24,583 nt of DNA, taken from NCBI GenBank assembly GCA_019113455.1, contig DXHG01000138.1, positions 1 to 24,583 on the forward strand, read 5' to 3'. The notes beneath the pieces were generated by a model that was not told the origin of the DNA, did no database searches, and was given only the letters and a program-made list of their open reading frames with translations. How positions within the stretch are numbered: position 1 is the stretch's first letter; each line of letters starts with the position of its first letter. Of this stretch, positions 7,941 through 16,943 are shown in pieces. The position numbers and the translations under genes were made by a program. The stretch is from Candidatus Treponema faecavium. GTDB lineage: Bacteria > Spirochaetota > Spirochaetia > Treponematales > Treponemataceae.

Positions 7941-7969
7941 AGTATAGTATATGTATACTGATTTGTACA
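7941..7969 (-). promoter_or_regulatory. possible promoter or operator of the YhcH-family gene
   Basis: On the minus strand TGTACA (7964-7969), a 17-base spacer and TATACT (7941-7946) fit a moderate sigma70 promoter, but the leader would then barely include the ribosome site. AGTATA…TATACT (7941-7946, 7954-7959) is also an inverted repeat, so an operator is possible. Confidence 0.35.
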
Positions 7970-7996
7970 GTAATTATACATCCGCGGCTTTTTCCG

Positions 7997-8758
7997 CTAC
8001 AAAGAGCAGACAAAATGCCGCGCGCCGGTTTCAGTATACACGGTCTCTATATCTATGGCAAATACGGTTTGTATCATGCGGTTTTTAAGAAGCTCCTCCG
8101 GCGTGCCGCAGGCTGCGGTTCTGCCGTCTTTTAAAAGGAGCATATCATCCGCAAGCGAAAGCGCCGTGTCTATATCGTGAAATACAGCGATAATTGTTTT
8201 TCCGGCATTTTTTAATTCGCGCAGCCGCTGCTCTGTTTCAAGTTTATTGCGGATATCAAGAAACGTCGTCGGTTCGTCAAACAGTATCACCGGCGTCTGC
8301 TGCACGAGCGCCATTGCAAGATACGCCTGCTGCTTTTGACCGCCTGAAAGCGTATTGACAGGCATATCGGCGGCTTGAGCCAGCCCTGTCTGCTCAAGTA
8401 TTTGGCGTACAATGCGCCGGTCGTGTTCGCTGTATGCCCGCGGGTATCCCGCATACGGGAATCTGCCGTGCAGCAGCAGGCGGTACACGCTTAAACGCGG
8501 CGTCGCGCGCGACTGCGGAACATACGCGATGCGTTTGGCTCGTTCCCGCAGCGTGTACGAGCCAAGCGGCACACCGCCGATGCGTATATCGCCGCCCATC
8601 ACGGGAATGATGCCGCAGATAGTTTTTAAAAGCGTCGTTTTGCCGCTTCCGTTCGGCCCCATTACCGCAGTTATATGCTGTTCTTTAAACACGCAGGAAA
8701 TATCATGCAGTATCCGGTGATTCCGGTAGCCGCTTGATACTGTCTCAAGTTCAATCAT
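7997..8758 (-). CDS. ABC importer ATPase, FecE/BtuD/FhuC type
   Basis: This is the cytoplasmic ATPase that powers uptake of iron-siderophore, haem, cobalamin or a similar ligand. The frame is open about 63 codons further up, but the start at 8758 begins MIELETVSSGY directly, the normal ABC N-terminus, and gives 253 residues. Walker A is GPNGSGKT (34-41), the Q-loop Gln is 82, the signature LSGGQ is 137-141, Walker B ends in DE (161-162) and the switch His is 194. The start overlaps the permease stop by 8 bases, indicating translational coupling. It is the last of the three importer genes. The stop is TAG at 7997, with no convincing terminator before the next gene. Confidence 0.93.
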   Translation of the reverse strand: MIELETVSSGYRNHRILHDISCVFKEQHITAVMGPNGSGKTTLLKTICGIIPVMGGDIRIGGVPLGSYTLRERAKRIAYVPQSRATPRLSVYRLLLHGRFPYAGYPRAYSEHDRRIVRQILEQTGLAQAADMPVNTLSGGQKQQAYLAMALVQQTPVILFDEPTTFLDIRNKLETEQRLRELKNAGKTIIAVFHDIDTALSLADDMLLLKDGRTAACGTPEELLKNRMIQTVFAIDIETVYTETGARHFVCSL

Positions 8759-9755
8759 GCGGCGCGTGTCCCCTGCGCTTAAAAAGCAGATAGATAAAAA
8801 ACGGCCCGCCGGTAAACGCAAGGATAATGCCGACCGGTATTTCATGCGGCGCAAACAATGTGCGCGCCGCCGTATCGCATATCGCAACAAACGCCGCTCC
8901 CCAAAGCACCGAAAGCGAAAGCACATGCAGAGACTGATGTCCTGCAAGCATCCTCACGGCATGGGGTATAATAAGGCCGACAAAGCCCATGAGGCCTGCA
9001 AAACTTACGGCGGAACCGGCAAGAAGCGACGCCAAAAACAAAAAGACAAACCGCATGAGCCTTACTGAAAGTCCTAAAGACTGCGCCGTCTCATCCCCGA
9101 GCGATAATATATCAAGCTGATTATGGAGCATAAGCGCCGCCGCTATGGCAGCCGCAATCAGCAGCGCTGCAGGAACAAGCGCCCGCATCGTTATACCGCT
9201 GAGGCTGCCTGTCCTGAAAGAGAGGCCGCCTGCGAGCGTGTCGGGATACAGCACAGCGATAGTGTCCGTTCCGGCGGAGATAAACGCGCTCACTGCGATG
9301 CCGGCAAGCACGATAGTGTACGCCGAAGCGCCTGAACGCTGCGCGGCCGCGTATACGAGAAGCATCGCGGCAAGCGCGCCTGCAAACGCAGCAAGCGGCA
9401 AAAGCATACTGAGCTGAGGCAGCACCGCAGCGCACAGCACCGTCATAAAGAGCGCACCTGAATTAACACCGATAATGCCTGGGCCGGCGAGCGGGTTATG
9501 CAGCACGTTTTGGATGATAACGCCCGCCGCCGCAAGCGCTCCTCCGGCGCACAGCGAAGCAAGCATACGCGGAATGCGCACCAGCGCGAAAATACGGAAC
9601 TGCACGGAGTCTGCACTGCCGAACAGCGCCGTGGGGGTAATCGGAACGGAACCGAAACACAGCGCTGCGGCGGCAGCGGACACGGCAAGCACCGCAGACG
9701 CGGCATACAGTAGCGCCATGCGCCGCCGCGTGTTATGCGTCATCACGCGCCGCAT
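8751..9755 (-). CDS. FecCD-family ABC importer permease
   Basis: The 334-residue inner-membrane protein has about ten hydrophobic segments, as expected for the family of BtuC, FhuB and FecD. The conserved block RIPRMLASLCAGGALAAAG (60-78) leads to the QNVLHNPLAGPGIIGVNSG region. The cytoplasmic coupling region LSLGDETAQSLGL is near 217-229, and the GLIIPHAVRM segment follows. The ATG at 9743 (residue 5) is an alternative start. Neither has a clear Shine-Dalgarno site, and both overlap the end of the binding-protein gene (by 23 or 11 bases), so coupled translation is likely. One permease gene suggests a homodimer. Ligand unknown. Confidence 0.93.
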   Translation of the reverse strand: MRRVMTHNTRRRMALLYAASAVLAVSAAAAALCFGSVPITPTALFGSADSVQFRIFALVRIPRMLASLCAGGALAAAGVIIQNVLHNPLAGPGIIGVNSGALFMTVLCAAVLPQLSMLLPLAAFAGALAAMLLVYAAAQRSGASAYTIVLAGIAVSAFISAGTDTIAVLYPDTLAGGLSFRTGSLSGITMRALVPAALLIAAAIAAALMLHNQLDILSLGDETAQSLGLSVRLMRFVFLFLASLLAGSAVSFAGLMGFVGLIIPHAVRMLAGHQSLHVLSLSVLWGAAFVAICDTAARTLFAPHEIPVGIILAFTGGPFFIYLLFKRRGHAPHD

Positions 9756-10737
9756 ACAGATAACTGTTTAACATGTGATAGCTTTGTGCCCAGCGTTCGT
9801 TCGGTTTATAATGGTAGAGATCGCTTGGCAGCATGATAAAACGCCCCTGCTTGACTGCGGAAAGAGATGCCCATGCGGGGTGTTCTATAATAGTTTGCTT
9901 AAGCGTTTCCAGAGACTTTTCTGTCTCGCGGCCCATGACAACAGCAAAGATAAATTCCGGATCCGCGGTAAGAATCGCTTCCATACTCAGCGTTTCAAGC
10001 AGGCCTGATTCGCTGTCGGCAATATTGACGCAGCCGAGTTCCTTAAGCATGGCGCCGGCAAGCGATGTGCTGTCTTTGACACGAACATCGCCTGCGTATG
10101 CACGCAGTACGAGCACTGTCGGCGCGTGCCTGCGCTGCTGCACCTGCGCTTTTGCAAACTGCAGCTCCTGCTGCACTGCCTGCTCAAGGCTTGAGCCGTA
10201 TTGTTCAAATAAATCTGCCCTGCCGGTTACCGCGGTGCAGAGCCTGAGCAGTTTCAAATAATCTGCAAACGACGTTACATCAAAACAGATGCTCTGTATG
10301 TGCATTGAATCAAGTATCCCGCGCAGCGCCAAATGGCCTGATAAGTTTGGAGAAAGAAGAATACAGTCTGCCTGAGACGCAATAATCTGCTCCACATCGG
10401 GAGATAAAAGCGAGCCTAACGACCTTACGTGTTCGGGAATATGCCAGCCTTCGTATTCAAAGCCGTCCCGCGTTACGCCGTATAGTTCCCCTCCGGCAAG
10501 GAGCCAGACTGCGCCAAGGCTTCCCATCGCGGCGGCCATTTTTGTTTCATGTGTAAGCCGTACTGTCCTTCCGGTGCAGTCGGTGTATTCGATAACTGCC
10601 GCGCTGCCGCCAGCAGCATCGCCAGCATCAGCAGGAGCAGTCTTGGAGCATGACAACGGCAGCGTGATTGCCGCAAAAACGGCGGCGGCGATCACGGGCA
10701 GTGCGGTTTTACGCGGTGCGGCAATGCTGATGCTCAT
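9733..10737 (-). CDS. FecB/BtuF-type substrate-binding lipoprotein
   Basis: This 334-residue exported protein is the solute receptor of the importer. A hydrophobic leader ends in LPLSC with Cys30 as lipidation site. The mature part has the class III binding-protein pattern: VIEYTDCTGRTVRL near the start, GSLLSPDVEQIIASQADCIL in the first lobe, a long linking helix around 180-215, and EAILTADPEFIFAV in the second lobe. Its ATG (10735-10737) overlaps the TGA of the HEAT-repeat gene as ATGA. The ligand could be a ferric chelate, haem, cobalamin or another metal chelate; no TonB-dependent receptor or riboswitch is seen to decide this. Confidence 0.9.
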   Translation of the reverse strand: MSISIAAPRKTALPVIAAAVFAAITLPLSCSKTAPADAGDAAGGSAAVIEYTDCTGRTVRLTHETKMAAAMGSLGAVWLLAGGELYGVTRDGFEYEGWHIPEHVRSLGSLLSPDVEQIIASQADCILLSPNLSGHLALRGILDSMHIQSICFDVTSFADYLKLLRLCTAVTGRADLFEQYGSSLEQAVQQELQFAKAQVQQRRHAPTVLVLRAYAGDVRVKDSTSLAGAMLKELGCVNIADSESGLLETLSMEAILTADPEFIFAVVMGRETEKSLETLKQTIIEHPAWASLSAVKQGRFIMLPSDLYHYKPNERWAQSYHMLNSYLYAARDDA

Positions 10738-12164
10738 GACGGTATATGCAGAATACGGTTGGCTTTAACTTTGTTTGGGCCTGCTTTGTCATTTCCCGCT
10801 ATTTCTTCAACGAGAGCCGTCAGCTCAGGAAAGCGGTTACGCGCGTAAATATCAAGACCGATACCCTGCGTCGACACGTCTGTACTTTTCAGATACTCCT
10901 GACAGACAGCGCTGAACGCCGGATTGCTGTATTTGGCAAACTCTTTTCCCAATGCGTACCGCAAGTTCTTTTTCTTGTCGTCTGCAAGCGTATCGTTTGC
11001 CAGGGCGATAATTTCCTGCGTCCCTGCATTGCCGTACTGCAAAAGCGCCGCCGCCGCTTTAGACTGGGCGGTATCGCCTTTTCTGCTGTCTTTTACAATC
11101 GAAATCAAAAAATCGTTTCCCGAAGAAAAATTAAGATACGCTATTGCGTCGTAGCACGCATATTTTACAACGCTTTCGGGATCGTTTTTTGCACGGTACA
11201 CCAGCGCATCTCCGGCGGAAACAAGATTCTGCTGTTTTATCGCTGCAACGGCTTCAAGCCTAACTTTGTAATGATTATCCCTGAGCGCCTGCTCAATGAT
11301 GGACTGCGCCTCCGCGTTTCCGTCATAGTGCGAAAGCGCCTTAATCACGGACGCGCGCAGATTGGGATCGGAAGCGTTGTACAAATCAGCGTACGCGGCA
11401 AGCGCGTCTGCATCCTGCATTTCGCCGAGCGCCTCCACCGCGTACATGCGGACAAACGTGTTTTCGTTTTCATCCTGCGCAATGGAAAGCAGCTTGCCGC
11501 TCGTTTCAACGGCGTGCAGCTGTCCAAGCACGCGCATCAGCGCCTGTCTGCGCGCGGTCGACATATCGGGTCGGTCAAGAAAATCCGCAAGGAACAGCGC
11601 ATCTTCTGCACTGCCGATACTGCCGAGCGCGCTAAGAGCCGCATCAAAGTAATCTTTGTTTTCATCATCAATAATCTTTCGCGCATACGGCGCAGCTTCA
11701 GTAAACGCAAGCTTTCCTATATACTGAAACACGCTTGCGACAAGCTCTTTGCTTTCATCATACGGATCCTGTGCGACAGCGAGTGCGTACTCTTTCAGCC
11801 GCGGATCTTCAGCCGCCGCAAAATATTCAATACATTTCTGCTTCACCGTGTTTGTTTTTGTCGTTTCAAACACCTGCTGCACCTCATCTGCAAAATGAAA
11901 GTCTTTTTCAGCAATATATTTCGATATAAGCTCGGTAATTTCAGAATCAAGGCCGTATGCAAGAATATCCATTTCCTGCTGTACGGCGTCAGTATCTTCC
12001 TGCTGCGTGCTTTGCTGCTGCGTACTGCCGGCATTGGTAATGACAGCTGTCGGCTCCGGCACGGTCGGGGATGAAGACTGCGCAGTCATATACTGCTGTA
12101 TGGAAATACATACAGTCAATACACTCAGGCAGGCCGCTCTCCGTAATCGCGTATGCAGTATCAT
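10734..12164 (-). CDS. exported HEAT-repeat protein
   Basis: The frame is open to 12248, but AGGAG (12171-12175) and the signal peptide place the start at 12164, giving 476 residues. The leader runs from MILHTRLRRAACLSVL to a likely signal-peptidase site near YMTAQS. A Gln/Thr/Ser-rich linker (STQQQSTQQE) follows. From about residue 65 on, paired helices recur every 30-40 residues, for example ALSALGSIGSAEDALFLADF, AVEALGEMQDADALAAYADL and AAIKQQNLVSAGDALVYRAK, typical of HEAT/PBS-lyase-like repeats. It probably acts as a periplasmic scaffold. It starts 10 bases after tgt and overlaps the importer receptor gene by ATGA, so its amount is tied to the importer. Role unknown. Confidence 0.88.
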   Translation of the reverse strand: MILHTRLRRAACLSVLTVCISIQQYMTAQSSSPTVPEPTAVITNAGSTQQQSTQQEDTDAVQQEMDILAYGLDSEITELISKYIAEKDFHFADEVQQVFETTKTNTVKQKCIEYFAAAEDPRLKEYALAVAQDPYDESKELVASVFQYIGKLAFTEAAPYARKIIDDENKDYFDAALSALGSIGSAEDALFLADFLDRPDMSTARRQALMRVLGQLHAVETSGKLLSIAQDENENTFVRMYAVEALGEMQDADALAAYADLYNASDPNLRASVIKALSHYDGNAEAQSIIEQALRDNHYKVRLEAVAAIKQQNLVSAGDALVYRAKNDPESVVKYACYDAIAYLNFSSGNDFLISIVKDSRKGDTAQSKAAAALLQYGNAGTQEIIALANDTLADDKKKNLRYALGKEFAKYSNPAFSAVCQEYLKSTDVSTQGIGLDIYARNRFPELTALVEEIAGNDKAGPNKVKANRILHIPS

Positions 12165-12174
12165 AAAAATCTCC

Positions 12175-13314
12175 TTATTTGTTTCCGGATGTTCCCGTGA
12201 ATCTTGACAAGAAACGCTCTTTATATTCGCTGAATCTGTTTTCAGCAATGGCCTGACGCACTTCCTGCATCATCGTATACAGAAACGCCAGATTATGGTA
12301 CGACGCGAGCACCGAACTGAGTATCTCCTGCTCCTTAAATAAATGCCTGAGATACGCGCGCGAATATTCGCGGCACACTTTGCAGCCGCACTCAGGATCC
12401 GCAGGACCAAAATCGCGCGCGTACTGCTCTTTTTTAATATTTATCGTGCCGCTTCGCGTAAAGTATGACCCGTTGCGTCCATTCCGTGTCGGAAGCACGC
12501 AGTCAAACATATCGACGCCGTTTGCGACAGCCTCAAGGATAAAATCAGGCGTGCCGATACCCATTACGTAGCGCGGCTTAGTTTTAGGCAGCAGCGCAGC
12601 GGTATACGCAAGCATGTCGGCATACACAGAAAATGGCTCTCCCACAGACAGCCCTCCTATCGCAATGCCCGGCGTATCAAGCGAAGAGACAAACTCCGCA
12701 CTCTCTTTGCGCAAGTCAGTATAAAAGTTTCCCTGTACAATCGGAAATAAGAGGCCCTGATATCCGTCTGCCCTTTTTTGCCGCCACGCTTCCGCCGCGC
12801 GCACAGCCCAGCGCGATGTTGTATCAAGCGCCTGTTTAGCCTGCTTATGCTCAACACCGTATCCGGTGCATACGTCAAGCTGCATCTGAATATCGCTGTT
12901 AAACCGCGCCTGCACGTCTACGACGCTTTCAGGCGTGAGCATATGCGCTGAGCCGTCTATGTGGCTTTTAAACCGTACGCCGTCTTCATAGATTTTTCGG
13001 AACAGGGCAAGCGAAAACACCTGGAACCCACCGGAATCGGTAAGAAAGTTCTTGTTCCAGCCGGAAAACCCATGGAGCCCTCCCGCCGCTTCAATGATAT
13101 CAGCGCCGGGTCTGAGATACAGGTGATATGTGTTTGCAAGAATAATGCTGAAGCCTATTTCATGCAGCATGTCTTTCGTCAGCGCTTTGACAGTTGCATG
13201 AGTACCCACCGGCATAAACACAGGCGTCTCCACCGCTCCGTGCGGCAGCTGCATCACGCCTGTACGCGCCGCGCTCTGTGTATCCTCATGCAGTATCGTA
13301 AAAAAATTACTCAT
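12175..13314 (-). CDS. tgt: queuine tRNA-ribosyltransferase
   Basis: Tgt swaps guanine-34 of tRNAs for Asp, Asn, His and Tyr with the queuosine precursor base (preQ1 in bacteria). At 379 residues the length is normal. The substrate-site Asp93 lies in LTDSGGFQVF and the nucleophile Asp271 in FDCVLPTRNGRNG. GGLSVGEP (220-227) is present. Zinc ligands are Cys309, Cys311, Cys314 and His340, with the usual 26-residue gap before the His. The protein is complete. It follows lptG by 24 bases. In front lie a weak ribosome site and an AT-rich TATAAT (13323-13328) that might add an internal promoter. Its stop falls inside the ribosome site of the HEAT gene. No other queuosine genes are in view. Confidence 0.97.
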   Translation of the reverse strand: MSNFFTILHEDTQSAARTGVMQLPHGAVETPVFMPVGTHATVKALTKDMLHEIGFSIILANTYHLYLRPGADIIEAAGGLHGFSGWNKNFLTDSGGFQVFSLALFRKIYEDGVRFKSHIDGSAHMLTPESVVDVQARFNSDIQMQLDVCTGYGVEHKQAKQALDTTSRWAVRAAEAWRQKRADGYQGLLFPIVQGNFYTDLRKESAEFVSSLDTPGIAIGGLSVGEPFSVYADMLAYTAALLPKTKPRYVMGIGTPDFILEAVANGVDMFDCVLPTRNGRNGSYFTRSGTINIKKEQYARDFGPADPECGCKVCREYSRAYLRHLFKEQEILSSVLASYHNLAFLYTMMQEVRQAIAENRFSEYKERFLSRFTGTSGNK

Positions 13315-13338
13315 TCTTTCTATATTATATCCTTTTTT

Positions 13339-14412
13339 TCAGGTTCGTGCGAATTTTAATAACAGCACGCTGATGCAGATAAACAGCAGTACCGGTGCCC
13401 ACGCGCCGATAACAGGCGATATATAATCAAACCGCGCAAGCAGCATGGTAACCATCTGCGACACATAAAACAGCACAGCAGCGCCGATACTCGATATAAG
13501 ACTGACAAGCAGCACGTTTTTTCTGCTTTTGCCTGACAGACCTATCGATAAGAATACTACAATAAAAACGATAAATGGAAAAGAATATTTTTTATAATAT
13601 TGCGACCGCGCTTCCGCAGACGGCAGCCCCGCCCGCTGCAAATGAGCGATATACGCGCGGGCTTCTGCAATATTTACCGCTTCCACAGAAACGGTATTGT
13701 TGCGGAATGTCTCGGGCGGTTCCGTAAGCCGCGCCGTCAATTCCGGCTGCACGTCGGGAGAAAAACTCATGCCTGCACCGCAAGCCGTATACTGCACGCC
13801 GTTTGACAGTTCCCAGTGCGCGCCGTTCCACATCGCTTCTTCCGCACTGACGACGGCATTAAGCGATGCGTCCTTGTTTCTGAAAACAACAAGCGGATTT
13901 GTCAGACTCTGCCGCGCGTTATTATAGTAATCGGCCTTGTACACGATGTATCCTGCGTCTGCGATAATGACGATTCTGTTGTTGTCAAGCGACTGCGTTT
14001 GACCAAGCAGCTCATTTTGCAGCGCTGTTTTTTCGGCATACGACGGCACCACCACTGCGTCTTCAAATACAAACAGCACATAGCTGAGTACAAGAGACAC
14101 CGCCAAAAGCGGCGCGGTAAACTGAAACAGCGACACGCCTGAGGCAAAAATTGCAGTAAGTTCATTTTTGGCGTATAAATCGCTTAACACATACGATGCG
14201 GCAAACAAAATCGCAAGCGGCAGCGAAAAAGAAAGCGTTTTGGGAATATACAGAATAAGCACCTGCAGAATACTCCGCGCGGCAACCTCGTTTGATATAT
14301 ACTGCCACAGGTTCATCAGCAGATCAACAAGCAGCAGCACAAGCGAAAAAAACGACAGCGCCCCGATAAACACGGGGAAAAACCGGCGGAACAGGTATAC
14401 GATAAACGTCAT
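13339..14412 (-). CDS. lptG: LPS export permease of the LptF/LptG family
   Basis: I place the start at 14412, where the ATG overlaps the TGA of the preceding gene as ATGA; the frame is open 21 codons more. The product of 357 residues has the YjgP/YjgQ layout: three N-terminal membrane helices (about 10-35, 50-75, 95-120), a large periplasmic beta-domain (about 120-265), and three C-terminal helices from KYSFPFIVFIVVFLSIGL on. The cytoplasmic coupling motif LYAKNELTAIFASG (79-92) is the family's ATPase contact. In LPS-bearing bacteria the LptB2FG complex extracts LPS from the inner membrane. If the host is a treponeme without true LPS, the cargo may be another outer-membrane glycolipid; that is inference. 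Confidence 0.9.
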   Translation of the reverse strand: MTFIVYLFRRFFPVFIGALSFFSLVLLLVDLLMNLWQYISNEVAARSILQVLILYIPKTLSFSLPLAILFAASYVLSDLYAKNELTAIFASGVSLFQFTAPLLAVSLVLSYVLFVFEDAVVVPSYAEKTALQNELLGQTQSLDNNRIVIIADAGYIVYKADYYNNARQSLTNPLVVFRNKDASLNAVVSAEEAMWNGAHWELSNGVQYTACGAGMSFSPDVQPELTARLTEPPETFRNNTVSVEAVNIAEARAYIAHLQRAGLPSAEARSQYYKKYSFPFIVFIVVFLSIGLSGKSRKNVLLVSLISSIGAAVLFYVSQMVTMLLARFDYISPVIGAWAPVLLFICISVLLLKFART

Positions 14413-15569
14413 TTGCGTATCAGCTTCATAAAAAACAATATCCCAATACCGCCGATAAGGATATTGGGAGCCCACATAGTCCAGAAACCGCTGAGCCCGC
14501 TTCTGATGCCGAACGTCTGCCCTAAAATCATCATCGCCCAGTAAAGCACCGACACAAACAGGCCTATGATAAGGCCGATTGTCTGCCCGTTATGCTTGCC
14601 GAAGATAACAGCGACAGGCATTGCGAGCATTGCAAAAAACAGCGAGCCGAACGGCAGCGAGAATTTCTTGTAATATTCCAGTTTATATAAATTGATTTGA
14701 AAATCGCTTGACTCAGGATCAGCCTCCATTTCCTGTATGCGCCGCTTTAAATCAAGCGACGTGAGCTCCCGCGGATTTGTCCCGCCCGATGCCGGAAAAA
14801 ACGAATCTGAAAACACATTCATGACGCCGCTGTGTGCCTTCAGAACCTTATAGTTTTGCTGTGCATGGCGGTCAAGAAACACAACAACCGCGTTGTCCAT
14901 ATCAAGCTGCATCAGCACGCCGGGGTCTTTTGGCTGCAATACGTCTGTTTGTCCTGCCGCGATAATGCGCTGGTTGCGCTGAGCATCCGTATCGAAAAAC
15001 AGAATATCGGAAACCGCTGTATCGTCAACCGTCCCTATGACGAGCGTTGTGTCTTCGTTTCGTTTTACCGAGTTCGACTCAAGCTCAAGCCCTGGATTAG
15101 AAACCAATATCGAACGGTACAGTTCATTATACCGCAGCGTGCCTACCGGCAGCAGATAGTCATTAACAAAGAAAGACACAATCGAGATACCGAACGCTGT
15201 CGCAAGCACCGGAATGAGAATAAACAGAAACGTCATTCCAGACGCACGGAGTATCAAAAGCTCGTTGTCCGTGACCAGCCGGCCGATGCACATTAAAAAT
15301 CCCACCAGCGTTGCAAACGGAGCTGACTGCGCGATAATAAACGGCAGCGAATACGTGATAAGCTCGATAACCTGCTCAAGCGGCACCCGTTTTTTTAAGA
15401 TATCTTCCGCCATCAAAAGAATCTGATTCACAAAGAAAATCATAAAAAAGAACAGAAACGCGATGCTAAAATACAAAAGCAGTTCTTTTACGATATACAC
15501 CGTAAGCACGTGATTGTGCAATGCACGCCGCGGCGCAAAAAATGCCGCAATATCGGACGGCTTTTTCAT
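14409..15569 (-). CDS. lptF: LPS export permease of the LptF/LptG family, first paralogue
   Basis: The 386-residue protein is the partner of the gene after it and shares its plan: N-terminal helices (about 28-52, 68-93, 112-135), a periplasmic jelly-roll domain (about 140-305) and three C-terminal helices. The coupling motif GRLVTDNELLILRASG (96-111) is clear. YYKKFSLPFGSLFFAMLAMP opens the C-terminal membrane part. Two tandem members are expected for an LptFG heterodimer, while the LptB ATPase is not in the window. The ATG overlaps the dut stop as ATGA and its own TGA overlaps lptG the same way, so the three genes are translationally coupled. LptF versus LptG is assigned only by order. Confidence 0.9.
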   Translation of the reverse strand: MKKPSDIAAFFAPRRALHNHVLTVYIVKELLLYFSIAFLFFFMIFFVNQILLMAEDILKKRVPLEQVIELITYSLPFIIAQSAPFATLVGFLMCIGRLVTDNELLILRASGMTFLFILIPVLATAFGISIVSFFVNDYLLPVGTLRYNELYRSILVSNPGLELESNSVKRNEDTTLVIGTVDDTAVSDILFFDTDAQRNQRIIAAGQTDVLQPKDPGVLMQLDMDNAVVVFLDRHAQQNYKVLKAHSGVMNVFSDSFFPASGGTNPRELTSLDLKRRIQEMEADPESSDFQINLYKLEYYKKFSLPFGSLFFAMLAMPVAVIFGKHNGQTIGLIIGLFVSVLYWAMMILGQTFGIRSGLSGFWTMWAPNILIGGIGILFFMKLIRK

Positions 15570-16015
15570 GTGTTTCCGGTAGAACCGAATCCGCCCTCGC
15601 CGCGTCCCGTTTCGGACAAGCTGTCTGCCACAAGCAGCTGCGCCTGCACAACAGGAACGGCAACCATCTGCGCGATACGCTCCCCGCGGCGCACGGTAAA
15701 CGGCGCTTTTCCATGATTTATCAGCAGCACCTTGATTTCTCCACGGTAATCGCTGTCAATAGTGCCGGGAGCATTGAGGCAGGTTACGCCGTATTTTGCT
15801 GCGAGGCCTGAACGGGGCCGTATCTGCACTTCATATCCGGAAGGAATTTCCATTTTAATGCCTGTCGGCACCAGACGGTATTCTCCTGCGGGAATAACCA
15901 CATCCGTATCGACAAACGCGTATATATCGGCGCCCGCCGAACCGCTAGTCTGATATGAAGGAAGCCGCGCCCCCGGCGACGCAATGCACTTTATAACCGG
16001 CGATGATGTATCCAT
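15566..16015 (-). CDS. dut: dUTP diphosphatase
   Basis: This enzyme hydrolyses dUTP to dUMP and pyrophosphate, keeping uracil out of DNA and feeding dTMP synthesis. All five motifs of the trimeric family are intact in 149 residues: AGADI (28-32), RPRSG (66-70), GTIDSDYRGEI (84-94) with the catalytic Asp, RGERIAQMV (110-118) and the C-terminal GRGEGGFGSTG (137-147). It begins 4 bases after rsmA with no strong ribosome site, so re-initiation is likely. The TGA overlaps the lptF start. Confidence 0.97.
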   Translation of the reverse strand: MDTSSPVIKCIASPGARLPSYQTSGSAGADIYAFVDTDVVIPAGEYRLVPTGIKMEIPSGYEVQIRPRSGLAAKYGVTCLNAPGTIDSDYRGEIKVLLINHGKAPFTVRRGERIAQMVAVPVVQAQLLVADSLSETGRGEGGFGSTGNT

Positions 16016-16019
16016 TATT

Positions 16020-16901
16020 CTACTGTATCATATTTCGCATACTGCAACAATAATCAGAAAGACGCAAAAGCTCACCGACAGCGAGTGTTTCTGCACGCGC
16101 GGCGGGATCTATGCGCGCCTGCTCAAGGACGCAGCAGGCGGTTTCTGCGTCCGAGTGTAAAAACTGCATCATATTGTTTTTTATCGTTTTGCGGCGCGAC
16201 GAAAAAAGCGCGCGTATCATGCGCATAAAATGCGCCGGTTCCATACATGCAGGAAACGTATTATTAGGCGTCATTACGACAGCACGGGAATCCACATTAG
16301 GACGGGGCCAGAAATTGCCGCCGCCGAGGTCAAGCAGCGGCGCAATATCATACGCCCACTGACAGAGTACCGAAAACGATGAGTAGTCGGCGCTCCCCGG
16401 CTTTGCCGTCATCCGCTGCGCAACTTCTTTCTGCACCGTGAACACCGCCCGATCAAACCGCACCTGCGCTTCGATAGTATCGGCGATTATCGCCGCTGCA
16501 ATATTGTACGGCAAGTTTCCAAACAGGCGGTCGGGCATTCCGCAGACGGCATACTGCTCTTTCCATGTTTTAAGCACGTTGCCTTCTATGAGAAAAAAGC
16601 GGTTTTGCTGCTGTGCGGTATAAAAAAAACGTTCAAGCAGCTGTGAAAACCCGCGGTCTATTTCAAACGCAGTTACAACAGCACCTGCCGCAAGAATACC
16701 GGCAGTCATCGCTCCGAGTCCGGGCCCGATTTCCCACACGGCAGTGCCTTCCCGCACATCGAGGGCGGCAATAAGCCGGCGGCGGGCTGATTCATTGATG
16801 AGAAAGTTTTGCCCGAATTTCTTCTGCATCGACATGCCGCACAGCGCCAAAAACTCTTTGAGCGCTGACGGAGAATTATAGTCAGGCAGCTCTATCTGCA
16901 T
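16020..16901 (-). CDS. rsmA: 16S rRNA (adenine1518/1519-N6) dimethyltransferase
   Basis: RsmA (KsgA) dimethylates two adjacent adenines in helix 45 of 16S rRNA, a late step of 30S assembly. The 293-residue protein has FGQNFLIN (29-36), the SAM-binding EIGPGLGAMT (57-66), the acidic end of strand 2 (AFEID, 78-82) and the catalytic NLPY (129-132). A C-terminal helical RNA-binding part begins with the FSSRRKTIKNNM region (about 230). The start at 16901 has AAGGT (16907-16911) as ribosome site. As first gene it probably heads the long operon down to the importer ATPase. Confidence 0.97.
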   Translation of the reverse strand: MQIELPDYNSPSALKEFLALCGMSMQKKFGQNFLINESARRRLIAALDVREGTAVWEIGPGLGAMTAGILAAGAVVTAFEIDRGFSQLLERFFYTAQQQNRFFLIEGNVLKTWKEQYAVCGMPDRLFGNLPYNIAAAIIADTIEAQVRFDRAVFTVQKEVAQRMTAKPGSADYSSFSVLCQWAYDIAPLLDLGGGNFWPRPNVDSRAVVMTPNNTFPACMEPAHFMRMIRALFSSRRKTIKNNMMQFLHSDAETACCVLEQARIDPAARAETLAVGELLRLSDYCCSMRNMIQ

Positions 16902-16943
16902 AACATACCTTCATATATAAATTGAAATAACTGTACCGCTACT

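Noticed and set aside
8759..8947. 63-codon N-terminal extension of the importer ATPase
   Set aside because: It would overlap the permease gene by about 200 bases and adds an Arg-rich stretch not seen in the family.
10746..12074. 442-codon ORF antisense to the HEAT-repeat gene
   Set aside because: It lies entirely within a well-supported gene, has no ribosome site and shows the odd composition of a shadow frame.
13323..13328. Separate promoter for tgt
   Set aside because: TATAAT is present in the 24-base gap, but no -35 is seen and it lies only about 9 bases from the ATG. I mention it in the tgt entry but do not call it.
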